From Pikeienuella piscinae (GTDB taxonomy: Bacteria; Pseudomonadota; Alphaproteobacteria; Rhodobacterales; Rhodobacteraceae), in the NCBI RefSeq assembly GCF_011044155.1, contig NZ_CP049056.1, positions 4,034,001 to 4,098,000 on the forward strand: 64,000 bases of DNA, in the 5' to 3' direction. This document shows positions 18,425 to 27,934 of the stretch, one piece after another (position 1 is the stretch's first letter; each line of letters begins with the position of its first letter). The position numbers and the translations under genes were made by a program. The notes under the pieces were generated by a model. The model saw only the letters and a program-made list of their open reading frames with translations. It was not told the DNA's origin and searched no databases.

Positions 18425-18660
18425 GCCTGACGGGAAAAGAACGCGCCGAGACATTCGGCTGGGGCCTCTTCGTCGTCTCGGCGCTCTTCTATGCGATCGC
18501 CAGCTACCGGGCGGGCGACGCATACGGCCTGATCGCGTCGGTCCTTTTTCTCTTCGCCTGTTGCGTATTCATCGGCGCTGTCTTCGGCGGCGCGGCGAAG
18601 CGTTCGTCTCTCACTCAGCGCACGAAAAACGACGCCGGATTAGCCCACTTGCGACATTGA
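18421..18660 (+). CDS. Small membrane protein, 79 aa
   Basis: Unrecognised. It overlaps the Rieske gene by ATGA, implying translational coupling. Two hydrophobic segments (about 11-27 and 32-53) and a basic C-terminal tail (KRSSLTQRTKN) predict a two-helix inner-membrane protein. It has no homology that I can name. It could anchor or accompany the oxygenase, but only position supports that. Confidence 0.6.
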   Translation: MSLTGKERAETFGWGLFVVSALFYAIASYRAGDAYGLIASVLFLFACCVFIGAVFGGAAKRSSLTQRTKNDAGLAHLRH

Positions 18661-18790
18661 CGCTCATGGCGGCGCCGGCGCCGGCGCCTATTATCCGCAT
18701 CGGATGTGACGAAAAACCTTGCGCTGGGCGCACCCGGCGCCCGAACCTTGGCCAGAACGTAGCGAGGCCACCAAGGCAAGCGAGGACGCG

Positions 18791-20005
18791 ATGAATTTCG
18801 AGGCGCTGTTCCAGACCCAGCTCGAAGCACTGAAGCGGGAGGGCAATTACCGCGTGTTCGCGGATCTGGAGCGCCAGCGCGGCTCGTTCCCGCAAGCGAA
18901 GAATTACTACGAGGAGGGCGAGCGGCAGGTCACGATCTGGTGCTCGAACGACTATCTTGGCATGGGGCAGCACCCCGCAGTGGTCGACGCCATGGTGGAG
19001 GCGGCGGAAAGCTGCGGCGCGGGGGCGGGCGGCACGCGCAACATTTCCGGCACCAGCCATCATCACCTGGCGCTGGAGCGCGAACTCGCCGATCTTCACG
19101 GCAAGGAAGCGGCGCTGCTTTTCACCTCGGGCTATGTCTCGAACTGGGCCGCGCTCTCGACGCTCGGCGCGCGGCTGCCGGGCGCGGTGATTCTTTCGGA
19201 CAGCCTCAACCACGCGTCGATGATCGAGGGCATCCGCCACAGCCGGGCCGACAAGGTGATCTGGAAGCATAACGACCCGGAGGACCTGGATCGCAAGCTC
19301 GCGGCGGTCGGCCCCGACCGGCCGAAGATCGTCGCCTTCGAAAGCGTCTATTCGATGGATGGCGACATCGCCCCGATTCGCGAAATCGTCGAGGTCGCCG
19401 AAAAGCATGGCGCCATGACCTATCTCGACGAGGTCCACGCCGTCGGCCTCTACGGGCCGCGCGGCGGCGGCGTCGCAGAGCGAGAGGGGCTGATGGACCG
19501 CATCACCCTGATCGAAGGCACGCTCGGCAAGGCGTTCGGAGTCGTCGGCGGTTATATCGCCGGCTCGTTCGCGCTCTGCGATTTCATCCGCAGCTTCGCC
19601 TCCGGCTTCATCTTCACCACCTCGCTGCCGCCCGCCGTCGCCGCGGCGGCGACGGTCGCCATCCGACATCTGAAGGAAAGCGACGCGGAGCGGGATTTGC
19701 AGCGCCTCCGCGTCCGCCAGCTTCGCACCGCGCTGGACCGCGAAGGCATCCCGCATCTTCCGAACCCGAGCCATATCATCCCGGTGATGATCAAGGACCC
19801 GGTGAAGTGCAGGATGATCTCCGACTTCCTGATGGACAGGTTCGGGATCTACGTTCAGCCGATCAACTATCCGACCGTTCCGAAGGGCACCGAGCGCCTG
19901 CGATTCACGCCCTCTCCGCTGCATTCCGAGGCGGATATCGCGTATCTGGTCAACGCGCTTTCCTCTCTCTGGAGCCAATGCGCGCTGAGCCGCGCGGTAG
20001 CCTGA
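18791..20005 (+). CDS. hemA: 5-aminolevulinate synthase
   Basis: A 404-aa PLP enzyme that condenses glycine and succinyl-CoA to 5-aminolevulinate, the C4 route into tetrapyrroles used by Alphaproteobacteria. It begins MNFEALF. It shows [12 protein letters not shown] (about 54-65), [21 protein letters not shown] (glycine loop), [10 protein letters not shown] and the PLP-lysine motif GTLGKAFG (Lys about 247). The length is standard. An in-frame start at 18719 is rejected because the family begins at 18791. It stands alone here. The neighbouring genes have no obvious relation to heme. Confidence 0.95.
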   Translation: MNFEALFQTQLEALKREGNYRVFADLERQRGSFPQAKNYYEEGERQVTIWCSNDYLGMGQHPAVVDAMVEAAESCGAGAGGTRNISGTSHHHLALERELADLHGKEAALLFTSGYVSNWAALSTLGARLPGAVILSDSLNHASMIEGIRHSRADKVIWKHNDPEDLDRKLAAVGPDRPKIVAFESVYSMDGDIAPIREIVEVAEKHGAMTYLDEVHAVGLYGPRGGGVAEREGLMDRITLIEGTLGKAFGVVGGYIAGSFALCDFIRSFASGFIFTTSLPPAVAAAATVAIRHLKESDAERDLQRLRVRQLRTALDREGIPHLPNPSHIIPVMIKDPVKCRMISDFLMDRFGIYVQPINYPTVPKGTERLRFTPSPLHSEADIAYLVNALSSLWSQCALSRAVA

Positions 20006-20108
20006 CCCGCGCGCATCCTGCCTGTATTCGAGCGGATACGCCGCGCGGGGCTGCCGGCTGGTTCGGCATGTCGGTCGCCGTTTTCGACAGCCGCAGCCGG
20101 ACATGGAA

Positions 20109-20128
20109 ACGGGCCCCTGAGGGCCCGT
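20109..20128. terminator. Bidirectional terminator between hemA and the VPLPA-CTERM gene
   Basis: A perfect 8-bp stem ACGGGCCC with loop CTGA lies in the gap between two convergent genes. On the minus strand it is followed by TTTCC. On the plus strand the following tract is only moderately T-rich. Confidence 0.5.
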
Positions 20129-20156
20129 CGCCTGCTTGCTTCTGACGCGTCGCCGC

Positions 20157-20795
20157 TCAGGCCGCGGCGCGACGGCGCCGGCGCGCCGCGAAACCCAGAC
20201 CGCCGAGGCCGCTGACCAGCAGCAGCGCCGACGCCGGAAGCGGCACCGACGCCACCGATTCGCTCACCAGAGATACGGTTGCCTCGACGCTCGCGCCACG
20301 ATGCTCGCCCCCGGCGAGGCCGAGGAAACCGAAATTGAAGGTCTCGTCGCTGAGCGCGACCGTGAAGAGCCCGCCGTTGCCGAAGCTGAGTTCAAGTGGC
20401 GCGTCCCAGGTGACTTCGCCGTTCTGGAAGAGGCCGCCGATGATGCGGTTGCCCAACGTCTCACCGCCAAGCGTTCCGCTGGCGACCGGATCGGTGAAGG
20501 TGAACTCGACGAAAATGCTCTGAGAGACGTCGTCCTCACCCGCGTTGACGCTCGACTCGTCGGTCCAGATATCGAAGAGAAGGAAACTGGCGCTGGAGCC
20601 CGCTTCCAACGAGAACGGCGCGATCGGTCCGCCGCCGTTCGGCGCAGTGCTGACGACCAGCCCCGGTTCGTCGAAAGCGTCGCCGTCCACAGAGAAAGAG
20701 CCGTTGAATGTCGTGGCGCTCAGCGCAACCGACGGAGCGGCCAGCAAGAGCGCGGTCGCACCTGCGGCGACCATGGTCTTCAAACTACGCGTCAT
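20157..20795 (-). CDS. VPLPA-CTERM sorting-domain exported protein
   Basis: A 212-aa secreted protein. A signal peptide is present (MTRSLK, hydrophobic core, cleavage about ALS-A at 26). The C-terminus has the tripartite sorting signal: VPLPASALLL (about 183-192), a hydrophobic Gly-rich helix, and an Arg cluster ARRRRR. This is the alphaproteobacterial VPLPA variant of PEP-CTERM, processed by an exosortase-type enzyme. No exosortase gene is in the window. The body is beta-rich, acidic and Gly/Ser/Thr-rich, as in surface or biofilm-matrix proteins. Confidence 0.88.
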   Translation of the reverse strand: MTRSLKTMVAAGATALLLAAPSVALSATTFNGSFSVDGDAFDEPGLVVSTAPNGGGPIAPFSLEAGSSASFLLFDIWTDESSVNAGEDDVSQSIFVEFTFTDPVASGTLGGETLGNRIIGGLFQNGEVTWDAPLELSFGNGGLFTVALSDETFNFGFLGLAGGEHRGASVEATVSLVSESVASVPLPASALLLVSGLGGLGFAARRRRRAAA

Positions 20796-21165
20796 GTTTT
20801 ATTCCCCAACCGCCGGCGTCGATGACATACGGAGACGCCAGCATGACAAGTTACACGCCGAGGCGCGCATCGCCCCCGCAACTTTTAATAGAATGGCGCC
20901 GGATTGATGTCCATATGGCTGTGAACGCAAATGCCGCCGGCTCGCCGGCTTCGGCCGATGTTCTTGGCGAGGCCTTTAACGCGAGCGTGCGCGGGCCGGT
21001 TTCAGCGGCGTGGGCGATGCCTCTGGAATCATTTGTCGCCTGCGGTGGTCCGCGCCTGCGGGTGGTGGTTTCGTCCGGAGCGTCCTGGCTCCTGATGCGG
21101 CTTCTTGCCTTGGGCTGGCGGGTGATGAAACCTCGACTCCGGTGCGGCGATGCGGTGACGACGCC
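20796..21165. other. Intergenic region upstream of two divergent genes
   Basis: A 370-base gap between the divergently read VPLPA-CTERM gene and the FAD monooxygenase gene. It should hold both promoters. I see only a loose GGCGTC/GACGCC dyad (20815-20839, 13-base loop) near the CTERM gene. No convincing small gene or RNA structure was found. Confidence 0.4.
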
Positions 21166-22338
21166 ATGAGCTACGGACGGAAACTGCGCGCGGTGGTTGC
21201 GGGGGGCGGGGTCGGCGGGCTCGCCGCCGGTCTGGCGCTGGCGCGCGCCGGATGGGAGGTGCGGGTCTTCGAGCGCGCCTCCGCGATCGGCGAAATCGGC
21301 GCCGGGCTGCAACTTGGGCCGAACGGCTGGCGCGCGCTCGACGCGCTCGGCGTCGCGGAGAGAGTCGAGGTGGAGGCTTTCGAGCCGGAGGCGATCGAGA
21401 TGCGCCGCGGGGCGAGCGGCCGGGTCATGGCCAGGGTGCCCCTCGGCGCCGCCGCCCGCCGCCGCTGGGGCGGGCCCTATCTGCAGGTTCACCGCGCCGA
21501 TCTCATCGCTGCGCTTCACGATGCGCTGGAAGCGGCGGCGCCCGGCGCCGTGATCCCCGGGGCGGCGGCGGTTGGTTACGAGAACGCCGGCGCCGGCGCC
21601 GCGCTCCACCTTGTCGACGGACGGGAGGAGGAGGCCGACCTGGTTGTCGGCGCCGACGGGCTCCGCTCCGCTCTCCGGAGCGCGATGCTGGGGCCGGAGG
21701 CGCCGCGCTTCACGGGTCATGTCGCCTGGCGCGCGACGGTTCCCGCCGCCCGGCTCGAGACGGTCCCGGCCGCAGCCGCGACGGTTTGGGCCGGGCGCGG
21801 CCGGCACGCCGTCACCTATCCGCTGCGCGGCGGCGCGCTGGTCAATTTTGTCGGACTGGTTCAGGAGGACTGGCGCCGGGAAAGCTGGACCGAGCCGGGC
21901 GACCCCGCCGCGCTCAGAGCGGCGTATGCTGGCTGGGCGCCCGAATTGGCCGCGATCATCGACGCCATCGACGCGCCCTGGCGCTGGGCGCTTTTCGACC
22001 GGGCGCCGCTACCCCGCTGGTCGGACGGGCGCGTCGTCCTGCTCGGCGACGCCTGCCACCCGATGCTCCCCTCGCTGGCGCAGGGCGCGGCGCAGGCGCT
22101 GGAGGACGCGGCGGCGCTGGCGGGCCGCCTCGGCGCGCGACCGGACGATATTCCCGCCGCGCTTCGCGCCCACTTCAAGGAGAGGATCGCCCGGGTGAGC
22201 CGGGTGCAGCGCGAGGCGCGGGCGAATCTTGTCCGCTTTCATCGTGACGATCCGGTCACGAGGTTCGGCGCGCGGCTTGTCCACCGCCTTGCGCCGAGCT
22301 GGTTCCAGAGCCGTCTGGACTGGCTTTACGCCGGCTGA
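21166..22338 (+). CDS. FAD-dependent aromatic-type monooxygenase (salicylate hydroxylase/UbiH group)
   Basis: A 390-aa group A flavoprotein monooxygenase. It has the N-terminal dinucleotide motif VVAGGGVGGLAAGLALARAG (about 9-28), the central VGADGLRS (the DG motif, about 162-169) and the C-terminal LLGDACHPMLPSLAQGA (about 290-306), which binds the FAD ribityl and phosphate. Length and motifs match salicylate- or hydroxybenzoate-type hydroxylases using NAD(P)H. No ring-cleavage or other aromatic-pathway gene lies beside it, so the substrate is unknown. The ATG at 21166 starts the nucleotide-binding strand at the usual distance. Confidence 0.85.
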   Translation: MSYGRKLRAVVAGGGVGGLAAGLALARAGWEVRVFERASAIGEIGAGLQLGPNGWRALDALGVAERVEVEAFEPEAIEMRRGASGRVMARVPLGAAARRRWGGPYLQVHRADLIAALHDALEAAAPGAVIPGAAAVGYENAGAGAALHLVDGREEEADLVVGADGLRSALRSAMLGPEAPRFTGHVAWRATVPAARLETVPAAAATVWAGRGRHAVTYPLRGGALVNFVGLVQEDWRRESWTEPGDPAALRAAYAGWAPELAAIIDAIDAPWRWALFDRAPLPRWSDGRVVLLGDACHPMLPSLAQGAAQALEDAAALAGRLGARPDDIPAALRAHFKERIARVSRVQREARANLVRFHRDDPVTRFGARLVHRLAPSWFQSRLDWLYAG

Positions 22339-22397
22339 CGACGGGCGCGAGACCGCCGCCGGTGGCCGCCGGCGCGCGGGTCGCCACCCCTGCGCGT

Positions 22398-22823
22398 TTA
22401 CGCCTTCACGGTCGCGAGCCGCTCGGTAAGCTTGAGGCTGAATTGCGCGTCGCCGAGTTCGACAGCGCTGGTCGCAAAGACGCCGATCGAGCGGCCGACC
22501 GAGCCGTTCGGGTGGGCCGCGCTCGCCGGCTCGGCCTTCCGGACCCAGAGTGGCGCCCCTTCGAGAAGGAGGTTCCGCCATTCCTCATGCTCGGGTTTCC
22601 GCCACCAGGCTCCGTCTTCGGATTCGCCCGCCTCGGCCAGGAAATCGACGGCAGCGCCGCCCCATGTCCATAGGCCGTCGTTGAAGTCCCGCATCACCGG
22701 GACGATCTCACAACCGAGGACATCGGCTGAACGCTGGTCGTTGCTTTTGGCGAGCCAGGCGCCGCGCTTCTGCGTCAGCCCGACGGTCGGCGTAATCTTT
22801 GGGGCGACCGGTTTCTTTTTCAT
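22398..22823 (-). CDS. Hypothetical protein, 141 aa
   Basis: Unrecognised. The start is set by MKKKPVAP at 22823, after which the sequence looks like a folded soluble protein with several Trp residues (AWLAKS, LWTWGGAAVDFL, GAWWRKPEHEEW). It has no signal peptide, membrane segment or catalytic motif I can name. It is convergent with the FAD monooxygenase and stands alone. Confidence 0.55.
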   Translation of the reverse strand: MKKKPVAPKITPTVGLTQKRGAWLAKSNDQRSADVLGCEIVPVMRDFNDGLWTWGGAAVDFLAEAGESEDGAWWRKPEHEEWRNLLLEGAPLWVRKAEPASAAHPNGSVGRSIGVFATSAVELGDAQFSLKLTERLATVKA

Positions 22824-23071
22824 GTTCAGACGAACCTCGCTTGTCGGATTGCGTGGCGGATCGCCGCAGGATCCGCGGCGGCGCCGATATGCACTAAGTA
22901 ACATCTCGCCGGCGCTTTCGCCAATTTGGCGCGCGTTCGGCTTCGCCACGTCCTTGCGGGCTGGCCGCGCCGCCGCCGCCGGCATAAGTATCGCCGATCG
23001 GTCTCAGGCCCGGCGTTGGTTTGGAGGAGCGTCTTTTGTCACAAGGGTTGGGCGTGTTCTGGAGCTGCGCC

Positions 23072-23656
23072 ATGCAGCGTTGGAGTCCGGGGATCGGCGA
23101 CCCGACGCTGATCGGCTGGTTTACCGTGGCGGCGTATTTCGTCGCCGCCGCGCTGGCGATCCGCACGACCATGATGCTCCGCGCGGGCGGCGGCGCGCGG
23201 GACCGCGCGGAGTTCACGTTCTGGGTGGGAACCTGCATCGCACTGATCCTTCTCGGGTTCAACAAGCAGCTGGATCTTCAGTCTCTTCTCACCGCGCTCG
23301 GGCGCTGCGTCGCGCAGATCGACGGTTGGTATCAGCAGCGTCGCGCGATGCAGGCGGGGTTCATCATCGCGATTGTCGGCACCGCGGAGTTAGTGTTCTT
23401 CGGTTTCGCGTACGCCATGCGCCGGACGATCGGACGCAACGGAATCGCGCTGCTGGGCATGGGGATCATCGCGACATTTGTCATGGTGCGCGCGGTTGGC
23501 CTTCATCATGTCGATTCACTGCTCGGCCTGACGCTGAACGGGTGGCGTCTGAACTGGATCCTGGAACTGGGCGGAATCGGCGTCGTCACTATCGGAGCGA
23601 TCGCGCGCATGTCTTTCGAACGCGACTCCGGCGAAAGGCGCGCAAGCGCGGGGTGA
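23072..23656 (+). CDS. Polytopic membrane protein, about 194 aa
   Basis: Unrecognised. Four or five hydrophobic segments are visible (about 14-33, 46-62, 90-110, 123-143, 163-178). The conserved-looking start WSPGIGDPTLIGWFTVAAY supports the ATG at 23072 rather than the in-frame start at 23021. The short loops contain few charged residues. It is convergent with the next gene and has no neighbour that suggests a function. Confidence 0.6.
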   Translation: MQRWSPGIGDPTLIGWFTVAAYFVAAALAIRTTMMLRAGGGARDRAEFTFWVGTCIALILLGFNKQLDLQSLLTALGRCVAQIDGWYQQRRAMQAGFIIAIVGTAELVFFGFAYAMRRTIGRNGIALLGMGIIATFVMVRAVGLHHVDSLLGLTLNGWRLNWILELGGIGVVTIGAIARMSFERDSGERRASAG

Positions 23657-23680
23657 CGCGGTGCGCGGCCGATCTTTCTG

Positions 23681-24124
23681 TCAGATCAGGTCGTTGACGA
23701 CCAGCCAGAAGATCAGTGCGGCGACGATTCCGAGCGACCAGAAACCGCCGGAGACCACTTCGATAGCGCGGTTGATGGTGAATGGCCCGGTCTGCTTCGC
23801 GTTGCGCTGAAGTCCGAGCGCGGGTTCGGTCAGCATCGCGCGTTCGACTCGCTCGACATGCGCCAGCGCGACCTTGATGACGAAATAGAAGGTCAGGCAG
23901 CGCAGACCCGCCAATGAAAGGATCAGGAGGGGCAGTGCGCTGATGAAGATGCGCGCCCGCTCGATCTCCGGCGTGATTCCGGATACGGAGAACGCCGCGA
24001 GCGCCGCCGCGCCGGCGAGGGCGAAGCGCTCGGTCGCGGTGACGATCTCGACATATTTGATGATGAGGGCGCGCAGCTCCCCGCATTCGGCGAGGGCGAA
24101 CTGCTTGTCGAACTCGGCCGTCAT
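23681..24124 (-). CDS. Membrane protein, 147 aa, similar in design to the next gene
   Basis: Unrecognised. It has an N-terminal amphipathic helix (ECGELRALIIKYVEI), a membrane hairpin (about 34-52 and 58-85), a soluble charged helix (HVERVERAMLTEPALGLQRN) and a C-terminal membrane segment (about 124-144). This order of elements is repeated in the protein encoded at 24375-24941, which suggests distant paralogues. Nothing in the sequence shows an enzymatic function. Confidence 0.55.
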   Translation of the reverse strand: MTAEFDKQFALAECGELRALIIKYVEIVTATERFALAGAAALAAFSVSGITPEIERARIFISALPLLILSLAGLRCLTFYFVIKVALAHVERVERAMLTEPALGLQRNAKQTGPFTINRAIEVVSGGFWSLGIVAALIFWLVVNDLI

Positions 24125-24315
24125 CGCGCAACGCCCTCTTCGCGGCGCCGTTGAACGGGATGCTGCGCCATGCGCGCGAAACCTGCTGTTTTCGGGCCGG
24201 CTTCAGGGGGCGTATCGCTTGCTGCGTCGGCGGCGGACATGAGAGCCTCGCGCCTCCATCTTCCGGTGGAAACTAGTTCTTCGAGCAAAGCATACGCTTT
24301 CAGCGTCCGGGGCGC

Positions 24316-24350
24316 AGAAAAAATCCCCGGGCGTATTCGGCGGGAACGCC
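24316..24350 (-). terminator. Rho-independent terminator of the 24375-24941 gene
   Basis: Read on the minus strand: a 5-bp stem GGCGT/ACGCC with an 11-base GC-rich loop, then CGGGGA and TTTTTT. It begins 25 bases after the stop codon of the upstream gene. The stem is short, so efficiency is uncertain. Confidence 0.45.
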
Positions 24351-24374
24351 TCTTGGGGAGGGTGGCCCGCCCGC

Positions 24375-24941
24375 TCACCCGGCCCCCCACGCGCCGAGGG
24401 GAATCGGGCCGCGGAGGATCGCGCAGGTCATGGCGCTGGCCACGATCACGGTGATGGCGGCGATGATGACCCAGATCGAGCGCATTACCCTGGAGAACCG
24501 CGCCGAAGCCTCGCGCGATTGCAAGACCCTCAGTAGGCGCCCGATCTCACCCCGGGCGGCGCCGCTCTCACGTGGGCGATCCGTCTTGAGCTCCGGGTCG
24601 CGAAGGCGGATCAGCGAGTTTTCCCAGCCGCGAAGCGCCGGGTCGCCGTAGCGCTCCTCGATCATCGCGAGATAGGCGCCGGCCTGCTTGACCCCGATCG
24701 AGGCGCTGTAGTTGAGGCCGAGTCCGGCGAGCGCCACGAAGACGGGCAGCCACCAGGCGAAAACCGCGAGAACGCTCAGTTCCGGTGCGATGGTTTCGGT
24801 GAGCAGGAACGCCCAGATCGCGACGATAGCGGCGACGCCATACTGGAAGGTGTGCGCGCGCACGGATTGCTGCGCCAGAATCTCGGCGCGGAGCGCCTGA
24901 TATTCCGCCAGATGCAGCTTGAACGCGTTATCGCCGCTCAT
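24375..24941 (-). CDS. Membrane protein, 188 aa, N-terminal helix plus membrane hairpin
   Basis: Unrecognised family. The N-terminal helix EYQALRAEILAQQSVRAHT (13-31) is followed by a membrane hairpin (about 35-50 and 58-78), a charged cytosolic helix (AYLAMIEERYGDPALRGWE), a basic linker (about 120-145) and a C-terminal membrane segment (about 157-175). An N-terminal Y-x2-LR-x-EI helix plus hairpin also occurs in small membrane proteins of genomic islands, some of them suspected effectors. I cannot assign it to any of those. It may be paralogous to its neighbour. Confidence 0.6.
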   Translation of the reverse strand: MSGDNAFKLHLAEYQALRAEILAQQSVRAHTFQYGVAAIVAIWAFLLTETIAPELSVLAVFAWWLPVFVALAGLGLNYSASIGVKQAGAYLAMIEERYGDPALRGWENSLIRLRDPELKTDRPRESGAARGEIGRLLRVLQSREASARFSRVMRSIWVIIAAITVIVASAMTCAILRGPIPLGAWGAG

Positions 24942-25045
24942 CGGATCCGTCCCTGCGCAGGCGCCCGCCCGGCGCCCCGGGGTGAAGTCGCTTCGCGCTC
25001 GGCGCGGCGGATCATGCGCGGCCTTCCTTTCTCACGCGGCGGGCG

Positions 25046-25950
25046 TCAGAGCGCCGCCAGAACCGCCTCACGGCGGGGAATCGGCGCGGTGGCGCCGTAG
25101 CCGGAAACCGTGCCGGCGGCGACGATGGCGGCGCGGCGCGCGGCCTCGAACGGGTCTCCGGTCTCCAGCCGCCAGGCGTGAAAGGCGCCGGAGAAGCTGT
25201 CGCCTGCCCCGGTGCTGTCGACCGGCGATGCGGGCGCGGGCGGGATCGTGCGGCGTTCGCCCTCCGCCATGATCCGGCAGCCGCGCTCGCCCATGGTGAC
25301 GATCACCGCGCCCGGCCCGGCGCCGGCCCAGAGATCGGCGATCCCGTCCGCGTCCGACATGCCGAACAACGCCTCGCTGTCGTCGATCGAGGTGACGAGG
25401 ACATCGGCGCCGCGTGCGGCCCCGAGCAGCGTCTCGCGCGCCTCCTCCTCGCCCCAGAGGGCGAGACGCAGATTGGTGTCGAGCGAGACCGCGCCGCCCG
25501 CTTCGCGCGCCGTCTTCATCGCCGCCAGTCCCGCGGCGCGAAGGGTCGGAGAAACGGCGAGCGTGATCCCGGAGAGATGCAGGACCCGGGCCGCGCCGAT
25601 GGCCGCATGGTCGAGATCGCCCGGCCCGTATCGCGAGGCGGCGGACCCCTTGCGCACATAGGTGAAGCGCCGCGCGGCGGGGTCCGGTTCGACGAAGTTC
25701 AGCCCGGTCGGCGCATCCGGATCACGTCGCACCGTCGCTGAGTCCACGCCCTCTTCGGCCCAGTGCGCGACCACGCCGTCGCCGAAGAGATCGGCGCCGA
25801 GCGCGCCGAGATAGCCGACGCTGGCGCCCTGGCGCGCCGCGGCGATGGCGGCGTTGGAAGTGTCGCCGCCATAACCCATCCGCCAGCGCCCGTCCGGTTC
25901 GCGCACGAACTCGACCAGCGGCTCGCCGAGGCAGAGGATGTCGGCGGCCA

Positions 25951-25951
<1 letters not shown>
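25046..25951 (-). CDS. kdgK: PfkB-family sugar kinase, probable 2-dehydro-3-deoxygluconate kinase
   Basis: A 301-aa ribokinase/PfkB-fold kinase. It starts MAADILCLGEPLVEFV, shows the Gly-rich substrate segment GYGGDTSNAAIAAARQGASV (about 28-47) and ends with the ATP/catalytic motif DSTGAGDSFSGAF (about 245-257, catalytic Asp in GAGD). It overlaps the upstream SDR gene by one base (TGATG), so the pair is one operon. KDG kinase activity would place it in hexonate breakdown to 2-keto-3-deoxy-6-phosphogluconate. Ketohexonate or fructose kinases have similar sequences. Confidence 0.8.
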
Positions 25952-26724
<773 letters not shown>

Positions 26725-26840
26725 TTGCGCGTTCCCTTTCGTGTGCCGCGCATCATCGCCGCCGCGCCGCCGCGCCGCAAGTGAGGCTGGCGCGGCGGCG
26801 CGCTTTCCGACATGCTCACGGGGGAAAGAATGGAGGCTCC

Positions 26841-27872
26841 ATGCGCGCAATCGTCATCCACGCCCCGAAGGACCTTCGTATCGAGGAACGCGAGACCGGC
26901 GCGCCGGGGCAGGGTGAGGTCAGGGTCCGGCTCGCTGTCGGCGGGGTCTGCGGCTCCGACCTTCACTATTACAATCACGGCGGCTTCGGCGCGGTCAGGA
27001 TCAGGGAGCCGATGATTCTCGGCCATGAGGTTTCGGGCCATGTCGAGGCGCTCGGCCCCGGCGTGACCGGGTTGAGCGAAGGGGATCTCGTCGCCATCTC
27101 GCCGTCGCGCCCCTGCGGGCGTTGCCGCTACTGCGCCGAGGGGCTTCGCAATCATTGCCTCGACATGCGCTTTTACGGTTCGGCGATGCCCTTCCCGCAT
27201 ATCCAGGGCGCATTTCGCGAGCACCTGGTCGCGGGCGCCTCGCAATGCGTGAAGGCGGAGGGGCTCAGCCCCGGCGTCGCGGCGATGGCGGAGCCGCTTT
27301 CGGTCTGCCTCCACGCGGTCAGGCGCGCCGGCGAGATGATCGGCAAACGGGTGCTGATAACCGGCTGCGGGCCGATCGGCGCGCTCGCTATCCTCGCCGC
27401 GCGCCGCGCCGGCGCGGCGGAGATCGTGGTGACGGATCTCGCGGCGGAGGCGCTGGCGCATGGGCGCCGCGCCGGCGCTGACCGCGTGGCGGATATCGGC
27501 GCAGAGCCGGAGGCGCTGGCGCCCTACGGGGCCGACAAGGGTTGGTTCGACGTCCATTTCGAATGCTCCGGCGCGCCATCGGCGCTCGCCGCCGGCGTCG
27601 CTGCGCTGCGCCCACGCGGGGTGCTGGTGCAGGTCGGGATGGGCGGCGACATGAATGTCCCTATGCAGGCGATCACCGCCAAGGAGATCGACCTGCGCGG
27701 CGCGTTTCGCTTTCACGAGGAGTTCGCCTTCGCCGTTGGCCTGATGCGGGACGGGTTGATCGACCCGGCGCCGCTGATCACTCACACCATGAAGCTGGAC
27801 GACGCGGAAGCCGCATTCACCACCGCGAACGACCGGCGCCGCGCAATGAAGACGCAGATCGCCTTCACCTGA
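26841..27872 (+). CDS. idnD: Zinc-dependent alcohol dehydrogenase, probable L-idonate 5-dehydrogenase
   Basis: A 343-aa medium-chain dehydrogenase. The catalytic zinc site is GGVCGSDLHYYNHGG with LGHEVSGHV. The structural zinc loop is CGRCRYCAEGLRNHC (about 93-107). The cofactor motif is GCGPIGALA (about 175-183). The HYYNHGG and MRFYGSAM segments resemble IdnD. L-idonate would be oxidised to 5-ketogluconate, which the divergent SDR could reduce to gluconate. Sorbitol or xylitol dehydrogenases are close relatives, so the substrate is moderately certain. The ribosome site GGAGG lies 4-8 bases before the start. Confidence 0.8.
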   Translation: MRAIVIHAPKDLRIEERETGAPGQGEVRVRLAVGGVCGSDLHYYNHGGFGAVRIREPMILGHEVSGHVEALGPGVTGLSEGDLVAISPSRPCGRCRYCAEGLRNHCLDMRFYGSAMPFPHIQGAFREHLVAGASQCVKAEGLSPGVAAMAEPLSVCLHAVRRAGEMIGKRVLITGCGPIGALAILAARRAGAAEIVVTDLAAEALAHGRRAGADRVADIGAEPEALAPYGADKGWFDVHFECSGAPSALAAGVAALRPRGVLVQVGMGGDMNVPMQAITAKEIDLRGAFRFHEEFAFAVGLMRDGLIDPAPLITHTMKLDDAEAAFTTANDRRRAMKTQIAFT

Positions 27873-27934
27873 AATCCTTGCCGTCGCGGCGATTCTCGGC
27901 GACCGTCTTCTCCCGGGAGTAGAGGGAGCGCGCG

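Noticed and set aside
18669-18691. Triple GGCGCC repeat, also seen near 21590
   Set aside because: It is a short GC-palindrome run consistent with base composition. No regular spacing, flanking structure or family was found.
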